Assembly (NCBI RefSeq): GCF_047675955.1
Contig: NC_132925.1
Span: forward strand, 70,561,622 to 70,625,621
Direction of reading: 5' to 3'
DNA length: 64,000 nucleotides
Source of the DNA: Chlorocebus sabaeus
Taxonomy: Eukaryota > Chordata > Mammalia > Primates > Cercopithecidae
Of the stretch, positions 1 through 10,461 are shown one piece after another (within the stretch, counting starts at the first letter, position 1; each line of letters begins with the position of its first letter). The notes under the pieces are model-generated. The model did not search any database, was not told the origin of the DNA, and saw only the letters and a list, made by a program, of their open reading frames with translations. The position numbers and the translations under genes are program-made.

Positions 1-141
1 ACTTTTAGAAAATTGGTTGGGTATTGGTGAAGAAGATGGAAAGAGGGAGGCCTAGGCAGGCTTCTCTGTCATTTGGAAAGTATCAACTCTGAGTGCAAGG
101 GCAGCTGGGAGGTATTGTCTCTAGGTGGGTGGCAAAACTTT
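1..141. other. Intronic unique sequence
   Basis: Non-repetitive DNA in the FRMD4B intron that precedes exon A. No feature seen. Confidence 0.5.
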
Positions 142-155
142 AACTCAAGATGTCC

Positions 156-456
156 TTTTTTTTTTTTTTTTTTTTTTGAGATGGAGTTTCGCTCTGTCGC
201 CCAGGCTGGAGTGCAGTGGTGTGATCTTGGCTCACTGCAACCTCCACCTGTCGGGTTCAAGCCATTCTTCTGCCTCAGCCTCCTGAGTAGCTGGGACTAC
301 AGGCGCATGGCACCACACCCGACTAATTTTTGTATTTTTAGTAGAGATGAGGTTTCACCATGTTGGCCAGGCTGGTCTCGAACTTCTGACCTCGTGATCC
401 GCCCACCTCAGCCTCCCAAAGTGCTGGGATTATAGGCGTGAGCCACCATGCCTGGC
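156..456 (-). mobile_element. Alu (minus), full length
   Basis: Poly-T at 156-177, both monomers, and a 5' end reading gcctggc. It is flanked by a perfect 13-bp target duplication, taactcaagatgt, at 141-153 and 458-470. Confidence 0.97.
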
Positions 457-544
457 ATAACTCAAGATGTTCTATTCCTAAAAATAAGGAAAACTAGATC
501 CTGGGGGAGATCAGTAGTTTCTGTCACACTGTATCTGTTTCCTT

Positions 545-790
545 TGAAGTCTTTGGAGGGATGGTTGGTGAGAAGTAAGCAAAGAAATAAAGACATAATT
601 ATAAATTTTTAATTATCTTTGATGGAAACAAATGAGATGGAGAGACAGTAATGGGATGCAGGGAGGGGACATTTGGTGTGTTCAGGGAAAGCCTTTCTGA
701 GGAAGGTGATGTTTAACCTGAGACCTGAAGGGCAGAAAGCTCATAAAGAACAGTATGGCTTGTTCTCATCAAAGAACAGAGTATGCCGAT
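545..790. mobile_element. L2-like ancient LINE fragment
   Basis: Degenerate text resembling L2-associated repeats (gaaggtgatgtttaacctgagacctgaag). Family assigned from memory of the consensus. Confidence 0.4.
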
Positions 791-826
791 GGGAAGGAGA
801 TAGGCATGTTATAAAAACTGGGAGGA

Positions 827-1265
827 GGCCGGTTGCGGTGGTTCAGTCTGTAATCCCAGCACTTTGGGAAGCCGAGGAGGGCGGATCGCCTGAGGTCAGG
901 AGTTCGAGACCAGCCTGGCCAACATGGTGAAACCCCGTCTCTACTAAAAATACAAAAACTCAGCCGGGTGTGGTGGTGGGTGCCTGTAATCTCAGCTACT
1001 CAGGAGGCTGAGGCAGGAGAAGTGCTCGAACCCAGGAGGTGGAGGTTGCAGTGAGCCAGGATCATACCATTGTACTCTAGCCTGGGTGACAGAGCAAGAA
1101 CCTATCTAAAAAAATAAATAAAAATAAAAATACAAAAATTAGCCAGATGTGATGGCAGGTGCCCATAATCCCAGCTACTTGGGAGACTGAGGCAGGAGAA
1201 TTGCTTGAACCCAGGAGGTGGAAGTTGCAGTGAGCCAAGATGGCACCACAGCACACCACTGTAGC
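827..1265 (+). mobile_element. Alu (plus) followed by second partial Alu
   Basis: A full Alu runs from ggccggttgcgg to an A-rich tail near 1125. Directly after it is a second Alu body, 1130-1262, starting at tacaaaaattagcc. This is a compound insertion or an unequal-exchange product. Confidence 0.9.
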
Positions 1266-1353
1266 TAAAGCTGATGGAGTTCTGTGTAGAAATGGAAGAT
1301 GCTACTAGAAGAAGAGGAAGTGGCTGCCGGGCAGGCAGAACCATCATATGTCT

Positions 1354-1670
1354 ATTTTTTTGTGTTTTTTTTGTTTTGTTTTGTTTTTTTCAAGATGGAG
1401 TCTCACTCTGCTGCCAAGCTGGAGTGCACTGGCCCCATCTTGGCTCACCGCAACCTCTGCTTCCCAAGTTCAAGCGATTCTCCTGCCTCAGCCTCCCAGG
1501 TAGCTGGGAGTATAGGCACGTCCCACCACGCCCAGCTAATTTTTGTATTTTTAGTAGAGACGGGGTTTCACCATGTTGGCCAAGATGGTTTTGATCTCTT
1601 GACCTTGTGATCCACCCGCCTCGGCCTCCCAAAGTGCTGGGATTACAGGTGTGAGCCACCGTGCCTGGCC
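1354..1670 (-). mobile_element. Alu (minus)
   Basis: Starts with a T/G-rich (TTTTG)n tail and ends gtgcctggcc. Full-length dimer. Confidence 0.96.
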
Positions 1671-1864
1671 ATCCGTTGTTTTTTTTCTATTCTTTTACAT
1701 GTCTAAGCATTTACCACATGGTTGAACCACTGGCACATGAAGAAAAATGAAAGCTCGTAAATAGGATTGACTAGTCTGAATGCATAGAAAAGCAATTAGT
1801 ACATAAAGCACTGTAAAAAATAGTTCTATGAAGAGGCGTAAACGGTAAAGATTTCCTTTGTTTT

Positions 1865-2163
1865 CTTTTTTTTTTTTAAGACATAGGTTCTCACTCTGTT
1901 GCCCAGGCTGGAGTGCAGAGGCATAATGATAGTCCACTGCAGCCTCAAACTCCTCTGTTCAAGCAATCCTCCCACCTCAGCCTTTCAAGTAGCTAGGACT
2001 ATAGGCACGAGCCATCGTGTCCCACTAATTATTTGAATTCTGTTATGGAGACAGGGTCTCACTATGTTGCCCAAGGTGGTCTTGAACTCATGGCCTCAAG
2101 TGATCCTCCCACCTCAGCCTCCCAAAGTGCTGGTATTATAAGCGTGAGCCATCGTGCTTGTCC
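1865..2163 (-). mobile_element. Alu (minus), old and diverged
   Basis: Poly-T at 1865-1877, then a diverged dimer ending atcgtgcttgtcc. The divergence suggests AluJ. Confidence 0.9.
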
Positions 2164-2207
2164 AAGGTTTCTTTATTATATGCTTGTGACCAATGATTGG
2201 CTGGTTT

Positions 2208-2212
<5 letters not shown>

Positions 2213-2245
<33 letters not shown>
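2213..2245. repeat. Poly-T tract of 33
   Basis: An uninterrupted T run without a recognisable Alu body next to it. A poly-A run of 26 lies 100 bp downstream (2347-2372). Confidence 0.9.
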
Positions 2246-2246
<1 letters not shown>

Positions 2247-2346
2247 GTAGCAAGGCTTCAGTGATAAGCTAAAGTTGTCAAATTCATCTATCCCTACATT
2301 TCTAACTATAGAGTGCAGTGTACCTGATTTTATGCTCCCCTCCACC

Positions 2347-2372
2347 AAAAAAAAAAAAAAAAAAAAAAAAAA
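2347..2372. repeat. Poly-A tract of 26
   Basis: Uninterrupted A run after tccacc. With the poly-T at 2213-2245 it forms a potential stem around about 100 bp. Confidence 0.9.
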
Positions 2373-2837
2373 GTATTAGGCCCATTGCATTTACAGGGGC
2401 CCTGAATGAGTACTTTATATTCTTCATCTCATTTAAGGAAAAAGCCACAATCTCTGTCATCAAGTACCTGCCAATCTATCTGGAAAGAAAGAATATATTC
2501 AAAATTAGGTATTTTATTGAAAATATTGAATAACCAGACTAGGTACAAAACCACAAGAAGGGATACCAGTTGTAAATATCCATAACAGTTATACTGGTGC
2601 CCAGAGCAGTAGCTCAGCCATGGTGGCATCAAATACATCAGTGAGCACACTGATGAGAGTCTTAACAGGAAGTCATTATATCAGCCCTGGAAGGTTAGAG
2701 ATTTGGCCACAGAGGAAACTTGGGTGAGGTGACATCTTTTTAGGTGGTCTGGTTTTTACATTATATATTTCCTAATACCCGGAACTTCTTCATGTAAACT
2801 TTGCTGAAAATATTCAAGAGTTTTAGTCCTTGCATTT
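2373..2837. other. Intronic unique sequence
   Basis: No repeat or exon recognised. ORFs here are short and have no coding signal. Confidence 0.5.
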
Positions 2838-2847
2838 AAGATATAGG

Positions 2848-3146
2848 GTTTTGTTTTGTTTGTTTTTTGAGATGGAGTGTCACTGTCGCCCAGGCTGGAG
2901 TGCAGTGGCGTGATCTCAACTCACTGCAAACTCCGCCTCCTGTGCTCAAGCAATTTTCCTGCCTCAGCCTCCCGAGTAGCTGGGACTACAGGCACACGCC
3001 ACCATGCCTGGCTAATTTTTGTATTTTTAGCAGAGATAGGGTTTCACCATTGGTCAGGCTGGTCTCGAATTCCTGACTTCAGGCAATCTCCCCACCCCGG
3101 CCTCCCAAAGTGCTGGAATTACAGGTGTGAGCCCCCATGCCTGGCC
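2848..3146 (-). mobile_element. Alu (minus)
   Basis: A (TTTTG)n tail and a full dimer ending gcctggcc, flanked by an imperfect duplication: aagatatagggtt before and aagatatggtgtt after. Confidence 0.95.
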
Positions 3147-3450
3147 AAGATATGGTGTTTTATTTGTAAGTTTATGAGCTCACATCTGAAAAAAACATTC
3201 ACTGCCGGAGGGTATATACCATTTGGGTACTTTTATGAGATTTTAGTTCAGCACAGCTGACTCTTCTAGTTTGGTCAATTGTTGTAAGCCCCTCTAGTGG
3301 GTAGCATTTGCATATGTAAAACAATGTGAACAACCATAGCTGAAAGAAATAGGACTCCAGAATTCATTGTTTCAGAGTAAAAATTGTTATATCCTTCATC
3401 AGCACATTTCACCTACCAAAGCCTAGTTGTATCACCAAATATTATCCTCT
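3147..3450. other. Intronic unique sequence
   Basis: AT-rich unique DNA between an Alu and a MER20. Nothing else seen. Confidence 0.5.
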
Positions 3451-3699
3451 GAGTCAGGGTTTCCCTACCTCAGCACCATAGACATTTGGGGCCATATAGT
3501 TCTCTGTTGTGGGGGGCATCATATTCTGTGCACTGTAAGATGTTGGCAGCATCCCTGGCCTCTACTCTCTAGATGCTATTAGCACCCTCCCCTCCAGTGT
3601 GTTAACCAAAAATGTCTCTAAGCATCACCACATGTCCTGAGGTTGACGGTTGGGAGGAGTGGGAGGGGTGCAAAAATCACCACAGGTTGAGAATCACTA
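3451..3699 (-). mobile_element. MER20 (hAT-Charlie nonautonomous DNA transposon)
   Basis: Near full-length MER20: it starts gagtcagggtttccctacc, has the core agcatccctggcctctac, and ends cacaggttgagaatcact. Known: some MER20 copies act as enhancers in endometrial cells. Confidence 0.85.
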
Positions 3700-3720
3700 A
3701 GAAAAATTAAAGGGACTCAG

Positions 3721-4022
3721 GTTGGGTGTGATGGCTCGTGCCTATAATCCCAGCACTTTAGGAGGCCAAGGCGGGAGGATTCCTTGAGCCCAGGAGTTCA
3801 AGACCAGCCTAGGCAACATAGGGAGACCCCATCTCTACAAGAAATTAAAAAATTAGCCAGATGTGGTAGCATGTGCCTGTTGTCCCTGCTACTCAGAATG
3901 TGGAGATTAGAGGATCACTTGAGCCCGAGTGGTCGAGGCTGCTGCAGTAAGCTGTGATCATGCCACTGTGCTCCAGCCTAGGTGACAGACCAAGACCCTA
4001 TCTAAAACAAACAAACAAAAAA
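3721..4022 (+). mobile_element. Alu (plus), older
   Basis: Diverged dimer with an A-rich tail (acaaacaaacaaaaaag), flanked by the perfect 15-bp duplication aaattaaagggactc at 3704-3718 and 4024-4038. Confidence 0.95.
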
Positions 4023-4122
4023 GAAATTAAAGGGACTCTGACTCAGTCCTATCCCAAAAATGGCTGCCATAATTGCTTTCTTTTTTATTTGAGGAAGAAA
4101 TAAGAATTACTCTTTTTCTTTG

Positions 4123-4398
4123 GGCCGGGCGCCGTGGCTCATGCCTGTAATCCTAGCACTTTGGGAGGCCGAGGTAGGCGGATCACAAGGTCAGGAGATC
4201 AAGACCTGGCTACCATGGTGAAACTCCGTCTCTACTAAAAATACAAAAAATTAGCCGGGCATGGTGGCGGGCGCCTGTAGTCCCAGCTACTTGGGAGGCT
4301 GAGGCAGGAGAATGGTGTGAACCCAGGAGGCGGAGCTTGTGGTGAGCCGAGGTGGCACCACTGCACTCCAGCCTGGGTGACAGTGAGGCTCCGTCTCA
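4123..4398 (+). mobile_element. Alu (plus) with no poly-A tail
   Basis: Starts ggccgggcgccg. The 3' end reads gtctcattattttttttc, with T instead of an A tail, and both flanks carry ctctttttctt. Confidence 0.92.
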
Positions 4399-4492
4399 TT
4401 ATTTTTTTTCTCTTTTTCTTTTTCTTTTGTTAAAAACATAACAGATGCCCGTATAGCACTCTACCCAGGTGAAAAAGGCAAAATGGCATGCT

Positions 4493-4735
4493 GTGGTTAC
4501 ACACTGGGGATCTTGGAGCCTGGCTGTATTTATGTGTCAATATCTGCCCCTATTTAGCTGTGTGACCTTGGCCAATTTACTTAAACCTCTCTGAGCCTCA
4601 GTTTTTCTCTTCTGCACAGTGAGGCTAAAATAGTACTGCCCCATGTGGTTGTTGGGAAGACTCAGTAAGATAACAGATGCAACATCTTAGTGCTACAGCT
4701 GAGCACTTAGTTTATGCCAGCTGGCACTGTTGGTG
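4493..4735 (+). mobile_element. MIR (plus)
   Basis: Carries the MIR core: agctgtgtgaccttggcc, then acctctctgagcctcag, then taagataacagatg. Confidence 0.85.
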
Positions 4736-5695
4736 TTAACTGTGCGTATTTGTTGTATGACTGTCACTTCAATAGCCTGTACCCTCCTTGAGGGCAGAGA
4801 TTTTGTCACATAAACATTTGATGGAAAGAAGGTAGATCAATTGGGCTTTATAGAAGCCTATAATTCTGTGACATTCCAGAAGGTACTAACAGTATATGCA
4901 TCACGTGTAATCTTTCAAAATAAAAAAAGAATAAATCAATAATATAGTGATTTTGTTTGGCTTCAAGTAATAATAGCAGGGGGATCCCCCACCATGTGAG
5001 TCACTAATGTACCGTCATACACTGCAGCTGTGACTGTCTCAAATTTAGTCATTTCCAGGTGAATCTGCAGTTAAATGATTAACCTGTAGGTGCTGTGAGG
5101 TGCCATTAAAAAGCCAAGCCTCTCCTGACGTCTTTCCTGTCCTGGCCTAGTGTGAAACCTTTAGGTGGCATGTACTTTCATTTCATCAGGATTTAAAAAG
5201 ACAGTTTGATCTTTTTTGTCCAAGGCTTTCCCTGGGTCTTTCATGCCCCCGGGGAGGTCCTCCTAGCATGTGGCAGGCGCACACTCCTCAGCATTTTTGT
5301 ACATGCTGGGGCACATTCCTTCTTTCCTGGGTACTCGGGGCAGGAGGGAGTTTGCTTTGTCTGCCTGTGGGGTGTGCCGTGACCAGCCCCTCCCTCGTTT
5401 ATGTCCTCCATGATACAGAAACGGTGAGCAAATTTCCTACCGAGAGGGTGTATCAGGAAACCCCCAATGAAATAAACAGAAATAGAGCAGCCAGCTTTTA
5501 TAAAGCCCGAAACTCACAGAATTGGAAGTCTGAGTGACACAGATATGTTAACCGAATAACCCAACTGTTTCTCAACAATGGAAAGATGTGGGATCCAGAC
5601 AGCAGTTTTTGCTTTTATTTCTGCTATTAAGTGACTGCCCTCTATGTGATAAAATTGGAGAGGTGAACTGAGAGTTCTTCATTACAAATACAGCT
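4736..5695. other. Repeat-poor intronic block
   Basis: About 950 bp with no recognisable transposon. GC is higher at 5220-5410, and a TGACGTC (CRE-like) motif lies near 5126. The 89-codon ORF at 5268-5537 has no splice context or homology that I recognise. Possible regulatory DNA, unproven. Confidence 0.4.
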
Positions 5696-5699
5696 GACT

Positions 5700-5905
5700 T
5701 TATCGCTTACTGAATTTTGATTCTGAGCCAGGCACTGGGCTAAGTGCTTCACAAACATAGTTTCCTTCACCCCTTCTGGCAACTCTCTGAGGTGGGTGTT
5801 AGTGGTCCCATTTTACAGATGCAGACACTGAGATTCAGGAAAGTTAAGCAGCTTGCCAAATACCACACAGCGATAAGTGGCAGTACCAGAATGCTAACCA
5901 AGGCA
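5700..5905 (-). mobile_element. MIR (minus)
   Basis: Reads ccaggcactgggctaagtgc, cattttacagatgcagacac and ttaagcagcttgcc, the MIR core on the minus strand. Confidence 0.85.
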
Positions 5906-6110
5906 ATCTGACTTGGTTCATTTGGTTCTTGTGAGCTCCACAACAGAGGGGCTCTGTCCATTACTTGCTGACAAGAACAAGACCTCGAACATACACGGCA
6001 CTCAAGAAATATCTATTGATTAAAAGAAAGGAATGACTCCCAAAGCTACTGAAATACATATCTGAAATACAAGTACCGTGTCTCCTGAAGGTCCCTCTGC
6101 TTTTCCTTAT

Positions 6111-6113
<3 letters not shown>

Positions 6114-6186
<73 letters not shown>

Positions 6187-6190
6187 TTTT
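6114..6190. repeat. (TG)n(TA)n microsatellite plus poly-T
   Basis: About 20 TG units (6114-6153), about 8 TA units, then a run of about 21 T. Likely polymorphic. Confidence 0.95.
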
Positions 6191-7075
6191 GCTGAAGTTT
6201 GACAGTAGCCTCAGATATTTAGGAACCATTGTAATAGCGGGGTGGGGTAGGGCAGAGGTGATTTCTTATAGTTCTTTGAGTGGAATCTAACTATTAATTA
6301 TAGATTTCAACAAAGTGGCTTAAATATTCCGCACATTCATTTCATTAAATAAAGTGTAATCATCTGCAGCAAATTATTCTAAAACCATCAATACTTTTTT
6401 CACTTTATCTTAGGATTAAGGGAATTTCTTGTGATTACAATATTTTATATAGCTCAGTTTCAAAATACGGCTTGATTCCAGCACATCTTCTGTGTCCGTT
6501 TTACATTTTTGACACTTTATTTTTTTAAGATAAGATTTGTAACCTTAAGATAAATTCTCTTCCTGTTGTAATTTCTTGATTATCTCTTTGTTAATGTTAT
6601 TTATGTTGCTCCTCTTTAATATTTTATCTGTCTATTTACTTTTGCAATTGCAAAGCAATCCCAGATATTATTCTTCGGTCACTCTTTACTTCCTTCTTTT
6701 GATACCAGAGGGCACAACTGATCATTCAAGATGAGTGTAGAGCAGAAAGAAATCTAGAAGACCTAATTTATAGTTTTATTTTCACCTTGCAACTACTTCC
6801 CTTTCATCACTAGCAGCATAAATTTTATCTAAAAACAACATAGTGTTCAAACTCTTAGCTACTAGCAGGTGCCACATAGACAATAATAAATACTCATTAA
6901 TGATTATTATGCTTATATAATGATCACTGTAGAAAACATTCTAGTTCCATACTCTTCATTGTATTGCAGGACAAATAAAGCTCTTCTTTTTTTTTTTAAT
7001 TTCCAAGAGTGAAAATTTTGGTTTGGGCAAAATACATTTTTCTGTTTTAATATGAAAATTGCAAGTGTATTTGTA
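6191..7075. other. AT-rich intronic sequence
   Basis: No transposon or exon recognised with confidence. Confidence 0.4.
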
Positions 7076-7123
7076 CATACACATGCGTATATTATATATA
7101 TATACACACACATACATATATGT
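7076..7123. repeat. TA/CA-rich microsatellite
   Basis: Interrupted TA and CA dinucleotides (attatatatatatacacaca). Confidence 0.8.
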
Positions 7124-7260
7124 AATAGTCCTACCCTATATGGACACCAATATTGTCCAAATAATAGAAAATGGGAAGCATACTTAGCTTCCTTTTATCT
7201 TCCTTTAAACTTTGATCTCTTTCCTCAAATACAGATCGTTAGTCTGAAATCCCCTCACGC

Positions 7261-7572
7261 CTTTTTCTTGTTGAGATGGGTTTTCGCTCTCATTGCCCGG
7301 GTTGAAGTGCGATGGTGCAATCTCAGCTCACTGCAACCTCCGCCTATCTGGTTCAAGTGATTCTCCTGCCTCAGCCTCTCAAATAGCTGGGATTATAGGC
7401 TCTCACACCATACCTGGCTAGTTTTTGTATTTTTGGTAGACATGGGGTTTCATCATGTTGGTCAGGCTGGTCCCGAACTCCTGACCTCAAGTGATCCAGC
7501 CATCTAGGCTTCCCAAAGTGCTGGGATTGTAGGCATGAGCTACTGCGCCTGACCAAACCACCGCGCCCGGCC
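7261..7572 (-). mobile_element. Alu (minus) with doubled 5' end
   Basis: Minus Alu lacking a clean poly-T. Its 5' end is present twice: tactgcgcctgacc, then directly caaaccaccgcgcccggcc (7554-7572). This suggests a second, almost fully truncated Alu end or a local duplication. Confidence 0.88.
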
Positions 7573-10384
7573 CCTATCATGATTTTGACCAGAGGGTGCC
7601 TTTTATTTATCTTCTAAGATAAACACTGGAGAAAGGGAGGAGAATGAACACTGTTCAACTGCCTGCCCTGTGCCAGGTGCTGTCTGAGGCAAGGTGCATG
7701 AGCAATCTTTCAGCAAATGAATTCACCTCAGCTCCATTGCCGTTTTTTAGAGCTGCATCCTGGCCCTTGGATATGAAGAGTCCAGAAATAAAAAACACAA
7801 TAGGAGAATGATTTCAGCAATTTCAAAAGAAAAGTCAGCTTATATCTAGCTGCCAGCTAGATCAAGTACCACTACAATGAGAAATATTTTCCTAGCAACT
7901 TCAAATATTGAAAAGAATTAAAATGGTAATAATATTTAATGTTTAAAACAGGGACCTTACAACTCATTAGACGGTGAAAATCTTACTCTTGTATAAAATA
8001 GACCAACCTATATTCATTTTATATATATAAACTTTTATTATTTTAATTTTGAGAAATTCCAAGAGTCCTAAAAATATGACAATACCTGTACAACCACTTA
8101 AATAGATGTTACTAATATTTTGTCATATTTACTTCATCCTATTTTTATTAATAAAACATTACTAGTGATATTGAAGTTTCTATACAACGTACCCTTCATA
8201 CCATCGCCCACAGAAGCAATCACGGAATTTTGTATCATTCCAATCCACATTTATACTATTATATGCACATATATGAAATCATACTTTGCACAAACTTTTA
8301 AGATTTCAGGCGGGGAAATGAACTACTCTCTGCCTTTCATACTTAAAACCCACTCTTGTTCCCATAACCTTGTGCAAATCCAGTTACAATCTAATTATTT
8401 CAAATTCTCTAAGTCGAAGTCCTTCACCTTTTAAATAGAGTTTTTGCTTGCAGGGAGCATATTTGCTTTCAATGCAGGGACTGGCTGAATGGAGTCCAAA
8501 GCACTAGGGTTTCACATTTGTAAGTGATAAGAGGGGGAGGTGGTGACTTTCAGAGATCATGTTTCAAGTCCAGCTCTGGTTTTTATGTGTGTGGGAATGG
8601 ACACAAAGGAAAACACAGCTGAGCTGCATTGTAACTCTTCCTGTAGAACCTGTTCATGTCCAGGGTGAGTAAACTAGGGTAGAAATGTCTTCCTAAAACA
8701 GCCTCCGGTGAAATTCGTCCTTGGATTCAAAGCAACTTACTTCCCAGGAAGTATCGGGCAAATCCCAACTGCCCCCCATTTTAGAAAGCTCTCTTTTCTG
8801 GGAAAATCTGCCACTGAGAACTTTGCCCTCCTCTCCCTGATGGGAGGAAAGAGTAGAATTAGGGAGGTGTCACTCGGTAGAGTTGCTGATGTCAGTAGTG
8901 TGTCAGCCGTGGGAGGCTCAGTTTGTGAAATTGAGTTACACCTAAGTGTCTTATGAAACTCAGTTCAGAACTCACCGGAGCTGCCGTCTGGGAGGGGGAG
9001 GTTGGAAGAACCCTGAGGTTTTCCCTCACATTTCTGTCCCATTTTTGGAACCTCTGGATTTAAAGAAATGAAAACCTCAAGTTTGTGGAGATTTTAAGAA
9101 ATGGGTATGTAGCTTTATACTTTTATTAATTCCTCTTTGAACCTGAGTGAGTGTTGTGGTTATAGACAGCTATGTGTGCGGACCACGGAGGGCTGTTTTT
9201 AGGGTGTACTGGTTTATTTCACTGTTTGAAATTGGGGGGTCCAGTCTGAACACTTTTTTTCCCATGCCAGTGTATGTATAGAAACCTTCAGCTCATTTTG
9301 TTCCTTTACATGATGAGGTTTACATGTCTGTGAAAAGCCTGGGTTCCTGTACGTCAGGAAATGGTTTTGCTGATAGTGCATTGCAGAGAAGTGCTTATTA
9401 TTTAGACTATTAAAAATAATCTTTTAAGATTCTTTGAACATAATTTTAAAATCCAGCCAAAATCTAATAATATAATGAAACCTCTGTGCTGTTATTTCCC
9501 TAATCAAGTCTGGGGGCAGAGAAGAGGAATTTGACCATGAAGTCTAAGTTGACAGGACAAACCAAGGCTCAGGACAGTACAATGTCTTATAAAGAGCTTA
9601 GGAAGCAGCCCAGAAAACACAGCAAGGTGTCCTCAATTCTGTGAATGAGCCGCTTTCTATCAAATTATTTGGTTTTCAAATGCACGTTGCTAGTAAAGTT
9701 TGTTTCTCCCAATCAAACTGACAACAGCAATAGAATATCAGTAGTGTCTATATCAGAGTGTGCAGACATTGGGAGCTATGTTCAAAAACTGGAGGTTCTA
9801 GCTCAGAAACCAAGAAGAGGCTCTGGTGTTCCTCCTACCCCTTCTCTGCCCCCAATTACTGGTGCTAGGTTTCCGTGGCATTTAGGGGAACTCTCTTCAT
9901 AGGTAGGAAACTGGTATCTCAGAGAATCACCCCTGCATGGGGGTTCCGTTTTACTTTCACTTTGCATTCTTTTGACATTCAGTCTCTGATGTTATTGAAA
10001 TATCCCTTTGAATATCTTTCCATTTAACTATGAAATCAACATCTTTGATAAGGCTGGTGCTTACTGGAATCTGTGCAGATTTCCTTATTATATAGTTGAG
10101 TCAGAGGAAAAATAGTGTGCATATTCTTCCACAGATGGTTGGTTTTATTGTTCAAGGAAGATTTATTGGCGAGGTGAATCTTAATAGTTAAAGATTGCTG
10201 TCAGAAGAAGGAATAAAATGGTTTCAGGTCATAGTTGATTTGTAAAAAGGCTGAATCACATATTCATACTTCATTGTATCAGTGTACCTTCTTGGAACTT
10301 ATAATTGTTTGATTATTAAGCTGATTTATAGACTGAGTAAAAATAAGAATAAATAACCCTGCCTGGCTTTTCTGTTTTCTTTAG
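7573..10384. other. Repeat-poor 2.8-kb intron segment before exon A
   Basis: Mostly unique. 8000-8390 may be an old antisense LINE piece. 8440-9060 is unique, with several CpGs, TGATGTCA near 8888 and ttcccaggaagta near 8740. 9100-10384 is AT-rich unique DNA ending in the exon A acceptor. No exon can be supported. Confidence 0.45.
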
Positions 10385-10461
10385 TTATTCCAATGGAAAC
10401 AGCTGGAGAACTTATATTTCCGTGAGAAAAAATTTGCTGTTGAAGTTCATGATCCACGAAG
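10385..10461 (+). CDS. FRMD4B: FRMD4B exon A (FERM C lobe)
   Basis: 77 nt, entry phase 0, exit phase 2. Acceptor ttttctttag, donor AAG|GTGAGG. It encodes LFQWKQLENLYFREKKFAVE and then VHDPR, ending in a split Arg codon. This is the PH-like FERM C lobe. The downstream intron enters an old L1 fragment only about 30 nt after the donor. Confidence 0.95.

Noticed and set aside
73..435. Long ORFs across Alu elements here and at many other Alus (for example 1274-1594, 18001-18390, 43150-43470)
   Set aside because: Alu consensus is often open in one or two frames. The translations are the usual Alu-type peptides, with no gene context.
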